From Eubacterium sp. (GTDB taxonomy: Bacteria; Bacillota; Clostridia; Lachnospirales; Lachnospiraceae): DNA of 40,136 nt. A model generated the notes under the pieces. It saw only the letters and a list, made by a program, of their open reading frames with translations, had not been told where the DNA came from and ran no database searches. The first letter of the stretch is position 1; every line of letters begins with the position of its first letter. The stretch lies in the NCBI GenBank assembly GCA_024690665.1, contig JAILOU010000014.1, forward strand, positions 1 to 40,136. The letters are read 5' to 3'. Positions 27,063-35,925 of the stretch are shown in pieces. Position numbers and translations under genes: made by a program.

Positions 27063-27321
27063 CGTCTGATGCATCTCCAATTTCTGTGGTTTTCCCCTCG
27101 ATTCTGCCGGCTAAGGTATCCGGCTGAAGTGCAGATAACACGAGATAATCATTTTCCATCACAAGAAGAGATTTTGTGCGTCTTCCCTGTGTGGCATCTA
27201 TTACACTGGATCTTTCCTTGGCAGTCTGCAAGAGCCTTTTTGCAGGTGCTGAATCCGGTGAAATAATAGAAATAATCTTTTGCGTGTTTACTACATTACC
27301 AAACCCAATATTTACAAACAT
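27052..27321 (-). CDS. remA: Extracellular matrix regulator RemA (DUF370)
   Basis: An 89-residue DUF370 protein. In Bacillus subtilis RemA is a DNA-binding activator of biofilm matrix and osmoprotection genes; the role in Clostridia is not established. The family signature is clear: N-terminal NIGFGNVVNTQKIISIISPDS, and IDATQGRRTKSLLVMEND around residues 41-58. It lies between yicC and gmk, which it overlaps, in the conserved yicC-remA-gmk order. Confidence 0.94.
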   Translation of the reverse strand: MFVNIGFGNVVNTQKIISIISPDSAPAKRLLQTAKERSSVIDATQGRRTKSLLVMENDYLVLSALQPDTLAGRIEGKTTEIGDASDDEN

Positions 27322-27328
27322 AGTCTAC

Positions 27329-28210
27329 CTACTCTATATTTTGTATCTGCTCACGAATCTTTTCAATCTCCGTTTTCAGATAGATTGCGGTATCGCTGCT
27401 TGATAAGTCTGTTGATTTGGAAAGAATCGTATTTGCTTCGCGGTTCATCTCCTGTGCAATAAAATCAAGCTTTCTACCGATACTCTCTGTTTCGTTATTA
27501 AGTGCTTCGCTGGTTGCCTTAATATGGCTTTTCAGTCGCACAATTTCTTCATCTACACAGATCTTGTCAGCATAGATGGTTACCTCGGCCGCTATTCGCG
27601 ACTCATCAATTGTATTGTTTTCTAAAAGTTCCGCTACCTTTTCAAGTAGCTTAGCTTTGTATTCTTCAATGATTTGAGGAGCTCTTTGCTCGATAAGCAG
27701 TACCTTCTCATACATGCCGTCGCACTTGGTAACCAAATCTTTGCGAAGCTGTTCGCCTTCCGTCTCACGACTCTTGACAAACATCTTGGTCGCTTCAAGT
27801 AAAACCGGTTCTAAATGCGCCCATAGCTGTTCTTCATTTTCCGGGTGTTCTTCCGTAACAAGTACATCCGGATATCTTGAAAGCGCCGCAACATTAACAT
27901 CATTTACAATGCCGAACTGATTCGCCATCTCATTAAATTTTTCCATGTAATGCTGTGCAACTTCCTTATTATATTTAATCAAAAGTGCCTGATCGAGATA
28001 TTCTTCATAACTAATATAGACATCCACCTTACCACGCTGGATATAGTTTTTCAGAAGACCTCGTATCTTATTGTCGAAAAAATTAAGCTTTTTCGGCATC
28101 TTGATATTTAAATCAAGATATCGATGATTTACCGCTTTGATTTCAACCGTAATCTTGCGATTCTCATCGATGAGTTCTCCGCGGCCGAAGCCGGTCATAC
28201 TTTTAATCAT
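27329..28210 (-). CDS. yicC: YicC family endoribonuclease
   Basis: A 293-residue YicC/YloC protein. E. coli YicC and B. subtilis YloC are reported endoribonucleases that cut small RNAs or mRNA. The N-terminus IKSMTGFGRGELIDENRKI and the C-terminal GRKLDFIAQEMNREANTILSK are the two family signatures. It is the first gene of a long operon running to the coiled-coil gene at 22003, with a near-consensus promoter upstream and AAGGAAG before the ATG. Confidence 0.95.
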   Translation of the reverse strand: MIKSMTGFGRGELIDENRKITVEIKAVNHRYLDLNIKMPKKLNFFDNKIRGLLKNYIQRGKVDVYISYEEYLDQALLIKYNKEVAQHYMEKFNEMANQFGIVNDVNVAALSRYPDVLVTEEHPENEEQLWAHLEPVLLEATKMFVKSRETEGEQLRKDLVTKCDGMYEKVLLIEQRAPQIIEEYKAKLLEKVAELLENNTIDESRIAAEVTIYADKICVDEEIVRLKSHIKATSEALNNETESIGRKLDFIAQEMNREANTILSKSTDLSSSDTAIYLKTEIEKIREQIQNIE

Positions 28211-28262
28211 CTTATTAACTTCCTTTTCATTGCATAGTACTAGTAATTTTATATATCACTTA

Positions 28263-28291
28263 ATTATATGCATTATAGATTCGCAAGTCAA
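28263..28291 (-). promoter_or_regulatory. Sigma-A promoter of the yicC operon
   Basis: Minus-strand TTGACT (28286-28291), 17 bases, TATAAT (28263-28268), giving a leader of about 45 nucleotides before yicC. Confidence 0.85.
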
Positions 28292-28309
28292 ATTATAATC
28301 TGCGTATTC

Positions 28310-28337
28310 TTGTCATTTTTTTGTTTTTCTATATAAT
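28310..28337 (+). promoter_or_regulatory. Sigma-A promoter of rqcH
   Basis: TTGTCA (28310-28315), 16-base spacer, TATAAT (28332-28337). The rqcH ATG follows about 38 bases later, with AAAGGAGA just before it. It is divergent from the yicC promoter; the two -35 elements are 18 bases apart. Confidence 0.82.
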
Positions 28338-28375
28338 ATTAAGAGATATAAACGAGTATATAAAAGGAGACCTCT

Positions 28376-30118
28376 ATGGCACTTGATGGAATTGTAGTTT
28401 CAAATCTTACAAAAGATTTAAAAGATAAATTAACAGGCGCGCGTATCAGCAAGATTGCGCAGCCGGAAAAGGATGCACTTCTTTTGACGTTCAAATCCAA
28501 AACAGATGGCACGCAGCGGCTATACCTGTCTGCGAGTCCATCTCTTCCGCTTGTGTATTTTGTACAGGAAAATAAACCAAGCCCGATGACAGCTCCGAAT
28601 TTTTGCATGCTATTGCGTAAGCATATTGCCAATGGACGTATCATAAGTATTTCGCAGCCGGATTTGGAAAGAATAATAATCTTTGAAATCGAACATCTAA
28701 ACGAACTTGGCGATTTATGTCATAAAAAGTTAATTGTCGAACTTATGGGCAAGCATTCCAATCTGATTTTTACAGATGAAAATGATATGATTATCGACAG
28801 CATTAAACATGTTTCAGCTCTTGTGAGTTCTGTGCGTGAAGTGTTGCCGGGACGAGAATATTTTGTGCCACATATGCAAGAAAAAGGCAGCATCTATCAT
28901 CTTTCCTACGAAGATTTTAATCAGCGCGTCTTAGCAAAAGCCATGCCGCTTTTTAAAGCAATCTACAACGCTTATACCGGCATCAGCCCTTTGATTGCAA
29001 ATGAATTATGCTACCGCGCTTCACTTGATGCGGATGCTTCTACTTCTTCCTTATCGGACATTGAAAAAAAGCATCTGTTTCATCAATTTGAGTTATTATG
29101 CGAAGACGTTATAGACGGTGTATTTATGCCAAACATCGTGTATGATCATCAGATTCCTTTGGAATTTTCTTCACTTCAACTGACGCAATATGAAGATTTG
29201 ACAAATGTTTCATACGAATCAATTTCGCAGGCATTAGAGAACTTTTATTCCAGCCGCGATCTGCATACCCGTATGCGTCAAAAATCTTCCGATCTCAGAA
29301 AGATTGTTACGACTGCTCTTGAACGTAACAAAAAGAAGTTGCAGCTTCAAAACAGACAGATGAAAGATACGGAAAAACGGGAAAAATTTAAGGTTTACGG
29401 TGAACTGATTAATACATATGGTTATCATCTTGAAGAGGGAGCAAAAAAGCTCATCTGCAATAATTATTATACAAATGAAGAAGTTACGATTCGTCTGGAT
29501 GAAACGCTTTCACCGCAGGAAAATGCGCAGCGATATTTTGAAAAATATAACAAACAAAAAAGAACTTTTGAAGCATTGACGCTTCTTTTAAAAGAGACAC
29601 AAGATGAAATTGATCATCTTGAAAGTATCCTGACGAGCCTCGATCTTGCTACATCAGAAGAAGATTTGGCTATGATTCGCGACGAACTCTATGATAGCAA
29701 CTACATTCATAAAAAAGCCCGTTCTAAGCAAAAAAGTCGCAAGTCCAAGCCTCTTCACTACCAAACCAGTGATGGTTATGATGTTTATGTTGGAAAAAAC
29801 AATTATCAAAACGATGAACTCACCTTCCATTTCGCCAATGGTGGCGATTGGTGGTTTCACGCCAAAGGAATGCCGGGTTCTCACGTTATCCTTCGTTGTC
29901 CAAACGGAGAAGAACCTTCCGATACCGCTTATGAAGAAGCAGCTGCTTTGGCTGCGTACTATTCAAATGGTCGGGATTCGCAAAAGGTCGATATCGATTA
30001 TGTGATAAAAAAAGAAGTTAAAAAACCAAATGGTTCCAAACCGGGTTTTGTTGTATATTACACAAACTATTCCATGACGATTGCACCAAACATTCAAAAA
30101 TTAACTTTAATCAAATAA
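28376..30118 (+). CDS. rqcH: Rqc2 homologue RqcH (NFACT family, FbpA-like)
   Basis: Binds peptidyl-tRNA-blocked large ribosomal subunits and recruits Ala-tRNA to add alanine tails that mark stalled peptides for degradation; older names call it a fibronectin-binding protein. The 580-residue protein has NFACT-N (about 1-200, with LERIIIFEIE where the key acidic-Arg pair is E98-R99), a helix-hairpin-helix and coiled-coil region (about 200-430) and NFACT-R/DUF814 (about 440-560) with DWWFHAKGMPGSHVIL. It is a single-gene unit with its own promoter and terminator, converging on recG. Confidence 0.95.
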   Translation: MALDGIVVSNLTKDLKDKLTGARISKIAQPEKDALLLTFKSKTDGTQRLYLSASPSLPLVYFVQENKPSPMTAPNFCMLLRKHIANGRIISISQPDLERIIIFEIEHLNELGDLCHKKLIVELMGKHSNLIFTDENDMIIDSIKHVSALVSSVREVLPGREYFVPHMQEKGSIYHLSYEDFNQRVLAKAMPLFKAIYNAYTGISPLIANELCYRASLDADASTSSLSDIEKKHLFHQFELLCEDVIDGVFMPNIVYDHQIPLEFSSLQLTQYEDLTNVSYESISQALENFYSSRDLHTRMRQKSSDLRKIVTTALERNKKKLQLQNRQMKDTEKREKFKVYGELINTYGYHLEEGAKKLICNNYYTNEEVTIRLDETLSPQENAQRYFEKYNKQKRTFEALTLLLKETQDEIDHLESILTSLDLATSEEDLAMIRDELYDSNYIHKKARSKQKSRKSKPLHYQTSDGYDVYVGKNNYQNDELTFHFANGGDWWFHAKGMPGSHVILRCPNGEEPSDTAYEEAAALAAYYSNGRDSQKVDIDYVIKKEVKKPNGSKPGFVVYYTNYSMTIAPNIQKLTLIK

Positions 30119-30120
30119 TA

Positions 30121-30165
30121 AAGTCCTTTAAGAGATGAAAATTTCAATCTCTTAAAGGACTTTTT
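30121..30165. terminator. Bidirectional terminator between rqcH and recG
   Basis: A 16-bp perfect inverted repeat (30121-30136 with 30147-30162, 10-base AT loop) is followed by TTTTT on the plus strand and TTATTATTT on the minus strand. It separates two converging genes. Confidence 0.93.
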
Positions 30166-32245
30166 AAATGTTTAAATTTTCAGCAAGATGTTCTCGATAT
30201 TCTTCTAGTCTTTTTTGCAATTCATTATGAACAAGAAGTTTTGGATCTGTCTTTTGTAATTCTTCTACGCTTTTTGAAGCCGCTTTTAACATATCGCTGT
30301 CCCGGTAAGGATCTGCAAGACCAAATCCCATATCGCCGCTCTGACGCTCTCCAAAGAAATCTCCGGGTCCTCGTCTTTTTAAGTCTTCTTGAGCGATTTC
30401 GAATCCATCATTACTTTTATTTAAGATTTCCAGACGTTCTTTTGCACTTTCAGAGTCTGATACAAAAACACAAAAACTTTGTGCGTCACCTCTTCCAATA
30501 CGTCCACGAAGCTGATGAAGCTGCGCTAACCCGAAGCGTTCAGCGTTAAAGACTACCATAGCTGTTGCATTTGGAACATCTACGCCCACCTCTACGACCG
30601 TTGTTGAAACAAGCACCGAAATTTCATTTTTCTCAAACGCCATCATAATTGCATTTTTTTCGTCTGCTTTCAAATTGCCATGAAGCATTCCGATTGATAT
30701 AGCACCTTGAAATTGCTCTTGCAGCATCCGATATGCTTCTTCCACACTTCTGATATCGGATTCTTCATTTTCTTCAATCATTGGACAAATCACATAACAC
30801 TGATGTCCGGCACAAACCTGCTCGGAAATAAATTTATATGCTGCCGGAAGATAGCTTTCTCCAACCACACAATTTTTAATCGGCAATCGATTGGCCGGTT
30901 TTTCCAGAATCCTGGAGATGTTCATGTTGTTATATAATATCAGCGCAAGTGTTCGCGGAATTGGTGTTGCACTCATTACCAGAATATGTGGATGATATCC
31001 TTTTTCCATAAACGCTTCTCTTTGGCGTACTCCAAAACGATGTTGTTCGTCAGTCACTACATAAGCAAGCGTTTGATACTGCACCTTTTCCTGAAATAAC
31101 GCATGTGTTCCGATTACCATTGCATTTTTGCTATGTTCAATCTGTGCATAAGCTTCTTTTTTTTCTTTGGCAGTCATGGAACCTACCAGCAATATAACGG
31201 GAATTTGTAGCCCAAGCCCAAAATCATCTAATAATTTTCGATAGGTAAGATAATGTTGCCGTGCCAAAACTTCCGTGGGTGCCATAAGTGCTGTTTGGTA
31301 TTCATTTAAAGAAACTGCAAGCATGGAGAAAAAAGCAATCATGGTTTTTCCTGATCCCACATCGCCTTCTAACAGCCTTTGCATCATATAAGGAGATGAA
31401 AGGTCGCCTAATACTTCCTGCAATGCCTTTGACTGATCATTTGTAAGTTTATATGGTAATTTATCTAGGTATTTTGAAAAATCTTCATTTGTATGAATCG
31501 GATATTCATTCCTTGCATTGCCCTGAAACTGTTCATTCATCTTTATAGACAAAAGAAACAGAAAAAACTCTTCAAATGCAAGACGTTTTTGTGCCGCAAT
31601 ATTTTTCTCTTCCAAATCCGGAAAATGCATCTGATAGATTGCTTCATTGCGCTGCGGGAAATGATATTCCTTCATGATTTCATCCGGCAGCCATTCCGGA
31701 ATTTCAAGATCGTTTTCGAAAATGTTTTGAATCGCTTTTATAATCTGATTTTGTTTCAGCCCTTTGGTGAGGCGATAGACTGGAATCAGGCGATTTTCAA
31801 AGGAACGCTGATAAGCATCTGTCTCAAAAACTCTTGGTTGTGTAATCTTTAATTTATTGTGGTCAATCTCACATTTGCCAAACAAAATGTAGCGATGTCC
31901 GGACTTAATGACGCTGCGAAGATACTCGCTTCGAAACCAAATTGCTTCAATGTCAAGTAATCCCTGCTTAAAAGAAAGAATAGTAACCGATGTTCTACGA
32001 CCGCTTCTGACAACCGGAGCCTTGATGGCTTTCGCTTCCACCGCCCATTCTTTTCGAAGCATGGCAGGATTGCTTTGCAGTGCATTGTAGACTTCAGCCG
32101 GGCTGGCCGGATGCGGATACAATTTATATTCCCGCGGAAAATTAAGGAGCATATCACCAACGGTGTATACTCCTAAATTATGAAATAATTCTTCAGTTTT
32201 TTTGCCGACTCCTTTGATCGTATCGATCTTAGCATCCAGCTTCAT
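30164..32245 (-). CDS. recG: ATP-dependent DNA helicase RecG
   Basis: Remodels stalled replication forks and branch-migrates Holliday junctions. The 693-residue protein has the N-terminal wedge domain with GVGKKTEELF, and a helicase superfamily 2 core. Walker A is GDVGSGKT (294-301), motif II TDEQHRFGVRQRE, motif III SATPIPRTL and motif VI QLRGRIGRG. The start is the ATG at 32245, five bases after AAGGAG; an in-frame codon at 32263 lies upstream of that ribosome site. It follows the fakA-like gene in the order asp23-fakA-recG, common in Firmicutes. Confidence 0.97.
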   Translation of the reverse strand: MKLDAKIDTIKGVGKKTEELFHNLGVYTVGDMLLNFPREYKLYPHPASPAEVYNALQSNPAMLRKEWAVEAKAIKAPVVRSGRRTSVTILSFKQGLLDIEAIWFRSEYLRSVIKSGHRYILFGKCEIDHNKLKITQPRVFETDAYQRSFENRLIPVYRLTKGLKQNQIIKAIQNIFENDLEIPEWLPDEIMKEYHFPQRNEAIYQMHFPDLEEKNIAAQKRLAFEEFFLFLLSIKMNEQFQGNARNEYPIHTNEDFSKYLDKLPYKLTNDQSKALQEVLGDLSSPYMMQRLLEGDVGSGKTMIAFFSMLAVSLNEYQTALMAPTEVLARQHYLTYRKLLDDFGLGLQIPVILLVGSMTAKEKKEAYAQIEHSKNAMVIGTHALFQEKVQYQTLAYVVTDEQHRFGVRQREAFMEKGYHPHILVMSATPIPRTLALILYNNMNISRILEKPANRLPIKNCVVGESYLPAAYKFISEQVCAGHQCYVICPMIEENEESDIRSVEEAYRMLQEQFQGAISIGMLHGNLKADEKNAIMMAFEKNEISVLVSTTVVEVGVDVPNATAMVVFNAERFGLAQLHQLRGRIGRGDAQSFCVFVSDSESAKERLEILNKSNDGFEIAQEDLKRRGPGDFFGERQSGDMGFGLADPYRDSDMLKAASKSVEELQKTDPKLLVHNELQKRLEEYREHLAENLNI

Positions 32246-32255
32246 AAAAACTCCT

Positions 32256-33938
32256 TTATTCAACAGAAATCAAATAATAATAGATTGGCTGACCACCGTA
32301 TTGCAGTTCAATCTCACAATCACAAAATTCTTCTTCCAAAAGTTCTGCAAATTTCTGTGCATCCGCTTCTTCTACATCTTCGCCATAGTAGATACCAATC
32401 AGACCGGAATCTTCATCTACCATACTGCGAATCATTTCAAGCGAGGTATCAAGCATATCAGCGCCAACCGAAAGGATTCCATCATCGCCAATACCCATGT
32501 AATCATTTTCCTTGATTTCTTTACCGTCAATTGTGGTATCACGTACAGCATATGTAACAGATCCTGATTTCACCTGCGAAATGGCTTCCTTCATGATATC
32601 TGTATTTTCTTCTACACTTTGATCCGGCATGTAATTGATCAGCGCCACAATGCCTTGTGGAACGGTTTTGGTCGGAATGACAATAATATTCTTATCTTCT
32701 GTAAGTTCCGCTGCCTGATTAGCCGCAAGAATAATATTGGAATTATTCGGGAAGACAAAGATATTCTTGGCATTGACATGCTCAATCGCTGTCATAATAT
32801 CGTCTGTACTCGGATTCATGGTTTGACCGCCTTCAATAATATAATCTGCGCCCAATCCTTCAAAGATTTCTTTGATTCCTGCTCCAACTGATACAGAGAT
32901 AAAACCATGGTCTTTCATCTCTTCCTGGCTTTTTGCTTCATGACGCTTTTTGTTTTCTTCTGCCTGTTTTGCAGCAATCGCCTGAGAATCTTTAATCAGT
33001 TTTTCCTGATGTTCTTCTCGCATATTATCAATCTTGATTTTACTCAAAGAACCAAGTGTAAGCGCTTCCGTAATTGCAACACCGGGATCGTTTGTATGCA
33101 CATGAATCTTAATGATTTCATCATCTGCAACTACAACAATGGAATCGCCAAGATTCTCTAAGAAATCTTTTAATTCATTCACCCTGTCTTCGGTAACCGG
33201 ATGATTTAATACAATAATAAATTCGGTACAATAATCAAATTTGATTTCAGCTTCTGTCTCCGGGGTGATCTTAACAACCTTGTTGACGGTTGGAACACCT
33301 TCTAACGTATAATCAACTTCTTTTCCAAGAAGGGCATCATATGCACCCTTTAAGACTTCAACAAGACCTTGTCCGCCGGAATCAACAACGCCGGCTTCTT
33401 TTAATACCGGAAGCATGTCCGGAGTTTTCGCTAAAACCGCTTCGGCTTCTTCGATTATCGCAGCCAGGTATTCTTCTACATCCTGCGTATCATGCACCAA
33501 ATCGTTGGCAATAGTGGCCGCTCCTTTTGCTACCGTAAGAATTGTACCTTCTTTTGGTTTCATAACAGCCTTATATGCTGTCTCAACAGCTCTTTGAGCT
33601 GCTTCAGCAAGAATCGTCACATCCAGTTTTTCATAATTCGTAATCACACGTGTAAATCCACGAAACAGCTGTGAAAGAATAACACCTGAGTTACCTCTTG
33701 CACCGCGAAGAGAACCGGAAGAAATCGCCTTCGAAAGGCTTTCCATTGTTGGATTCTCTAATGCTGCAACCTCACTGGCTGCAGAAACAATTGTCATCGT
33801 CATATTAGTACCCGTATCTCCATCCGGAACCGGGAACACATTTAATTCATTGATCCATTCCTTTTTTGCTTCAAGATTCTTAGCTGCAGCAAGAAACATC
33901 TTGCTAAGCAAAGCAGCATCAATCGAACTTGTACTCAA
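32256..33938 (-). CDS. DAK2-domain fatty acid kinase FakA-like protein (YloV)
   Basis: A 560-residue YloV/FakA family protein. FakA, with a separate FakB lipid-binding protein, phosphorylates fatty acids for incorporation into phospholipids. The N-terminal DhaL/DAK2 ATP-binding domain (about 1-200) has PVPDGDTGTNM (37-46) and LRGARGNSGVILSQLFRG (from 78). The C-terminal ~350 residues are the DAK1/DegV-like regulatory part. No fakB (degV) gene is in the window. The start is a TTG with GGAGG ten bases upstream. It follows the Asp23 gene by about 15 bases, the usual yloU-yloV arrangement. Confidence 0.93.
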   Translation of the reverse strand: MSTSSIDAALLSKMFLAAAKNLEAKKEWINELNVFPVPDGDTGTNMTMTIVSAASEVAALENPTMESLSKAISSGSLRGARGNSGVILSQLFRGFTRVITNYEKLDVTILAEAAQRAVETAYKAVMKPKEGTILTVAKGAATIANDLVHDTQDVEEYLAAIIEEAEAVLAKTPDMLPVLKEAGVVDSGGQGLVEVLKGAYDALLGKEVDYTLEGVPTVNKVVKITPETEAEIKFDYCTEFIIVLNHPVTEDRVNELKDFLENLGDSIVVVADDEIIKIHVHTNDPGVAITEALTLGSLSKIKIDNMREEHQEKLIKDSQAIAAKQAEENKKRHEAKSQEEMKDHGFISVSVGAGIKEIFEGLGADYIIEGGQTMNPSTDDIMTAIEHVNAKNIFVFPNNSNIILAANQAAELTEDKNIIVIPTKTVPQGIVALINYMPDQSVEENTDIMKEAISQVKSGSVTYAVRDTTIDGKEIKENDYMGIGDDGILSVGADMLDTSLEMIRSMVDEDSGLIGIYYGEDVEEADAQKFAELLEEEFCDCEIELQYGGQPIYYYLISVE

Positions 33939-33953
33939 AACTGTATATCCTCC

Positions 33954-34316
33954 TTAGTCAATAACTCTAACGCCTTCAACGTAGATGTTAATTTTGTCGA
34001 TTTCCATACCGGTAAATTCTTCTACCTGGTACTTAACAGTATGAATCAGATTATCAGCTACTGTATTAATGCTTACACCATAAGAAACAATCACATGAAA
34101 ATCCAAAACGATTTTATTATCCTGAATCACCACATTAATTCCGTGGTGTAAATAATCTTTCTTTAATAATTTAACAATACCGTCTTTTACATTGACGGCA
34201 GCCATACCAACAATACCGAAGCATTCTACCGCAACACTTCCTGCATATGAGGCAATAACCTGTGGGTCTATCGTAATTTTACCAAGCTTTGTATTCATTT
34301 CACCGCTATTAGCCAT
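33954..34316 (-). CDS. Asp23/Gls24 family envelope stress protein (YloU)
   Basis: A 120-residue Asp23/DUF322 protein. Members are small abundant proteins tied to the membrane or to cell-wall stress in Staphylococcus, and YloU is the Bacillus version. Signatures include GKITIDPQVIASYAG near the N-terminus and VEEFTGMEIDKINIYVEGVRV at the C-terminus. There is no signal or membrane segment. It is the first gene of the unit leading to fakA and recG; GGAGGG precedes the ATG. Confidence 0.92.
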   Translation of the reverse strand: MANSGEMNTKLGKITIDPQVIASYAGSVAVECFGIVGMAAVNVKDGIVKLLKKDYLHHGINVVIQDNKIVLDFHVIVSYGVSINTVADNLIHTVKYQVEEFTGMEIDKINIYVEGVRVID

Positions 34317-34355
34317 GATGTTCCCTCCTTATTATCACAGATTTAATCAGACTAT

Positions 34356-34361
34356 ATTATA
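34356..34361 (-). promoter_or_regulatory. Probable -10 of the asp23-fakA-recG unit
   Basis: A perfect TATAAT on the minus strand lies about 40 bases before the start codon. The -35 is poor (TTTCAT 17 bases upstream), so only the -10 is marked; an alternative sigma factor or an activator could compensate. Confidence 0.5.
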
Positions 34362-34423
34362 CAGTTTTTTTAGGAAAAATGAAACAGATAATTCATCTTT
34401 TTATAAAAAACGTAATTTTTTTC

Positions 34424-34452
34424 TTGCATTCATGTTTTAGTTCTGTTAGAAT
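34424..34452 (+). promoter_or_regulatory. Sigma-A promoter of rpmB
   Basis: TTGCAT (34424-34429), 17-base spacer, TAGAAT (34447-34452). The rpmB ATG follows about 65 bases later, leaving a leader of about 58 nucleotides. Confidence 0.75.
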
Positions 34453-34465
34453 AAATCATGTTGTG

Positions 34466-34490
34466 AGCCCGATTACATATATTTCGGGTT
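34466..34490 (+). promoter_or_regulatory. Hairpin near the 5' end of the rpmB leader
   Basis: AGCCCGA (34466-34472) pairs with TCGGGTT (34484-34490) around an 11-base AT-rich loop, with one G-U pair. It lies just after the predicted start of transcription and well before the AAGGAGG of rpmB. There is no following T-run, so it is not a terminator. It may stabilise the mRNA or take part in control; the function is not established. Confidence 0.45.
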
Positions 34491-34517
34491 TAGTGTGATG
34501 AACAAGGAGGTGTTAAA

Positions 34518-34703
34518 ATGGCAAAATGTGCTATTTGCGGAAAAGGCGCTCATTTCGGTAACAATGTCAGCCATTCACATAAAAAGACGAATAGAATGTG
34601 GAAATCAAACATCAAATCCGTTAGATGTAAAGTGAACGGTACTCCTAAGAGATTGTATGTTTGTACATCATGCTTAAGATCTAACAAAGTAGAAAGAGCA
34701 TAA
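34518..34703 (+). CDS. rpmB: 50S ribosomal protein L28, zinc-ribbon form
   Basis: A 61-residue large-subunit protein. It carries two CxxC pairs, C4/C7 and C49/C52, the zinc-binding (C+) version of L28; zinc-free paralogues lack them. The order MAKCAICGKG, SHSHKKTNRMW and VCTSCLRS is typical. AAGGAGG precedes the ATG. It is a single-gene unit with its own promoter and terminator, divergent from the asp23 unit. Confidence 0.97.
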   Translation: MAKCAICGKGAHFGNNVSHSHKKTNRMWKSNIKSVRCKVNGTPKRLYVCTSCLRSNKVERA

Positions 34704-34725
34704 TCTTAGAAATGAAAGCTATAAG

Positions 34726-34758
34726 AGAGACTGTTGAATTTCAACAGTCTCTTTTTTT
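34726..34758 (+). terminator. Terminator of rpmB
   Basis: A 12-bp perfect stem (34726-34737 with 34741-34752, tight ATT loop) is followed by six further T. Confidence 0.92.
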
Positions 34759-34761
34759 ATG

Positions 34762-34794
34762 CAAAAAAACACCGAAGTTAAAAAACTTCGGTGT
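34762..34794 (-). terminator. Terminator of the NUDIX-gerW unit
   Basis: ACACCGAAGTT (34769-34779) pairs with AACTTCGGTGT (34784-34794). On the minus strand it is followed by a run of seven T. It lies just beyond the gerW stop codon. Confidence 0.92.
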
Positions 34795-34804
34795 AATCTT
34801 CTCT

Positions 34805-35224
34805 TTAATTAACGGAATCATCAAGCATATCTTCCATCTCTTCTTTGGCGTACTCCATCGCCTCTTCCGGATAAGACTTTTTGTTCTTACCACCGGTAAA
34901 ACGATTTACAAAATCCGGAACCATATCCAAAAGCTTTGTAATACCATCTTGTTCTTTGACGTTAATCAGTCTCGTGCTGCCATTTTGAATAACCAAAACT
35001 GCGCTTGGTGACATCTTGCCGCCAAGACCGCCGCCACCATTGGAACTGTTTTCTTTTTGAAATGCGCCGGCTCCTACACCAAATGAAACGTCTACCAAAG
35101 GAAGAATGATTGTATCACCGATGTGAATTGCTTCTCCGACCACTGTTTTGGTCGAAAGCATTCCATTCATTCCTTTCATAAGTGAATCTACTGTATTCGT
35201 AAATAAAGTATCCTTATCCGCCAT
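34805..35224 (-). CDS. GerW family sporulation protein (YtfJ)
   Basis: A 139-residue YtfJ/GerW protein. In Bacillus YtfJ is made in the forespore and affects spore germination; in Clostridia the family also occurs in non-sporulating species. The pattern VGEAIHIGDTIILPLVDVSF, a glycine-rich stretch (GGGGLGGKMSP, about 63-73) and AVLVIQNG is diagnostic. Its start overlaps the end of the DUF2953 gene by 11 bases. In B. subtilis the neighbour ytfI also carries DUF2953, so this is the same gene pair. A strong terminator follows. Confidence 0.93.
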   Translation of the reverse strand: MADKDTLFTNTVDSLMKGMNGMLSTKTVVGEAIHIGDTIILPLVDVSFGVGAGAFQKENSSNGGGGLGGKMSPSAVLVIQNGSTRLINVKEQDGITKLLDMVPDFVNRFTGGKNKKSYPEEAMEYAKEEMEDMLDDSVN

Positions 35225-35915
35225 TTTTACTCCTCCTAAACTTTTTAATTAACTCTCTGAACTTTTTATTTTTAAACAAGCTGATTGCACATGCTAAAAC
35301 AAAGATCATATGAATCTTTCCTTTTACCTGTGCTTTCCCTCTTACATACATATTATCTGATTCAAAATCAGGATATGCATGTATCTCATACATATAAACA
35401 ATCGGAATCAAACTGATCGCTCCGGTTACAAGCCCTGTGCGGTCAGGTTCTCCCAAAGAATAATCGATATTCGTCCGAATCACATCCGGTGCAATTCGTT
35501 TGAGTAATTTTACTACTCGCTTTATGGTATATTTTACTAAATCTCGATTCGCTTTATCCGAGACAAAGGAAAAGAATTCCTTCACCATTGCGGGAATATC
35601 TTTTTTCTGTGCTGTCTTATCCTCCTCATCAGGCTCTTTTGGTGTCTCTTCTTTTTTCCTGAGTCGTTTCTTAAAGCCAAATAATCGAATACGCATTAAA
35701 GTCTGTTTTTCTTTATAGACAATCGCAAATTCAAATATGCCCGCCAAAAACCGCACTTTAAATCTAACATTAAGCTCCTCAGAGATCTTTGCATCCAATT
35801 CATACTTAAACGGCGCAAACAAAAGAAGTACAACAAGAACAATTATAACCAAAAGAACGATCAAAAGGATGTGCCCGACCAGGCTTAACGCGGTAAGTTC
35901 CATCGGCATATTCAA
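35214..35915 (-). CDS. DUF2953 membrane protein, partner of GerW (YtfI-like)
   Basis: A 233-residue protein with one strong N-terminal membrane helix (about residues 9-32, rich in L, I and V). A soluble part follows, beginning APFKYELDAKISEELNVRFKV, then a charged linker (about 85-110, KKRLRKKEETPKEPDEEDK) and a C-terminal domain with TNIDYSLGEPDRTGLVTGAI, typical of DUF2953. The function is unknown. It lies directly before and overlaps gerW. The first codon is a TTG with GGGG six to seven bases upstream; ATGs at 35909 and 35903 are alternative starts. Confidence 0.85.
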   Translation of the reverse strand: MNMPMELTALSLVGHILLIVLLVIIVLVVLLLFAPFKYELDAKISEELNVRFKVRFLAGIFEFAIVYKEKQTLMRIRLFGFKKRLRKKEETPKEPDEEDKTAQKKDIPAMVKEFFSFVSDKANRDLVKYTIKRVVKLLKRIAPDVIRTNIDYSLGEPDRTGLVTGAISLIPIVYMYEIHAYPDFESDNMYVRGKAQVKGKIHMIFVLACAISLFKNKKFRELIKKFRRSKNGG

Positions 35916-35925
35916 CCCAAACCCC

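Noticed and set aside
31493..31852. 119-residue plus-strand ORF opposite recG
   Set aside because: Antisense shadow; composition rich in Phe and Leu from reverse-complemented recG codons.
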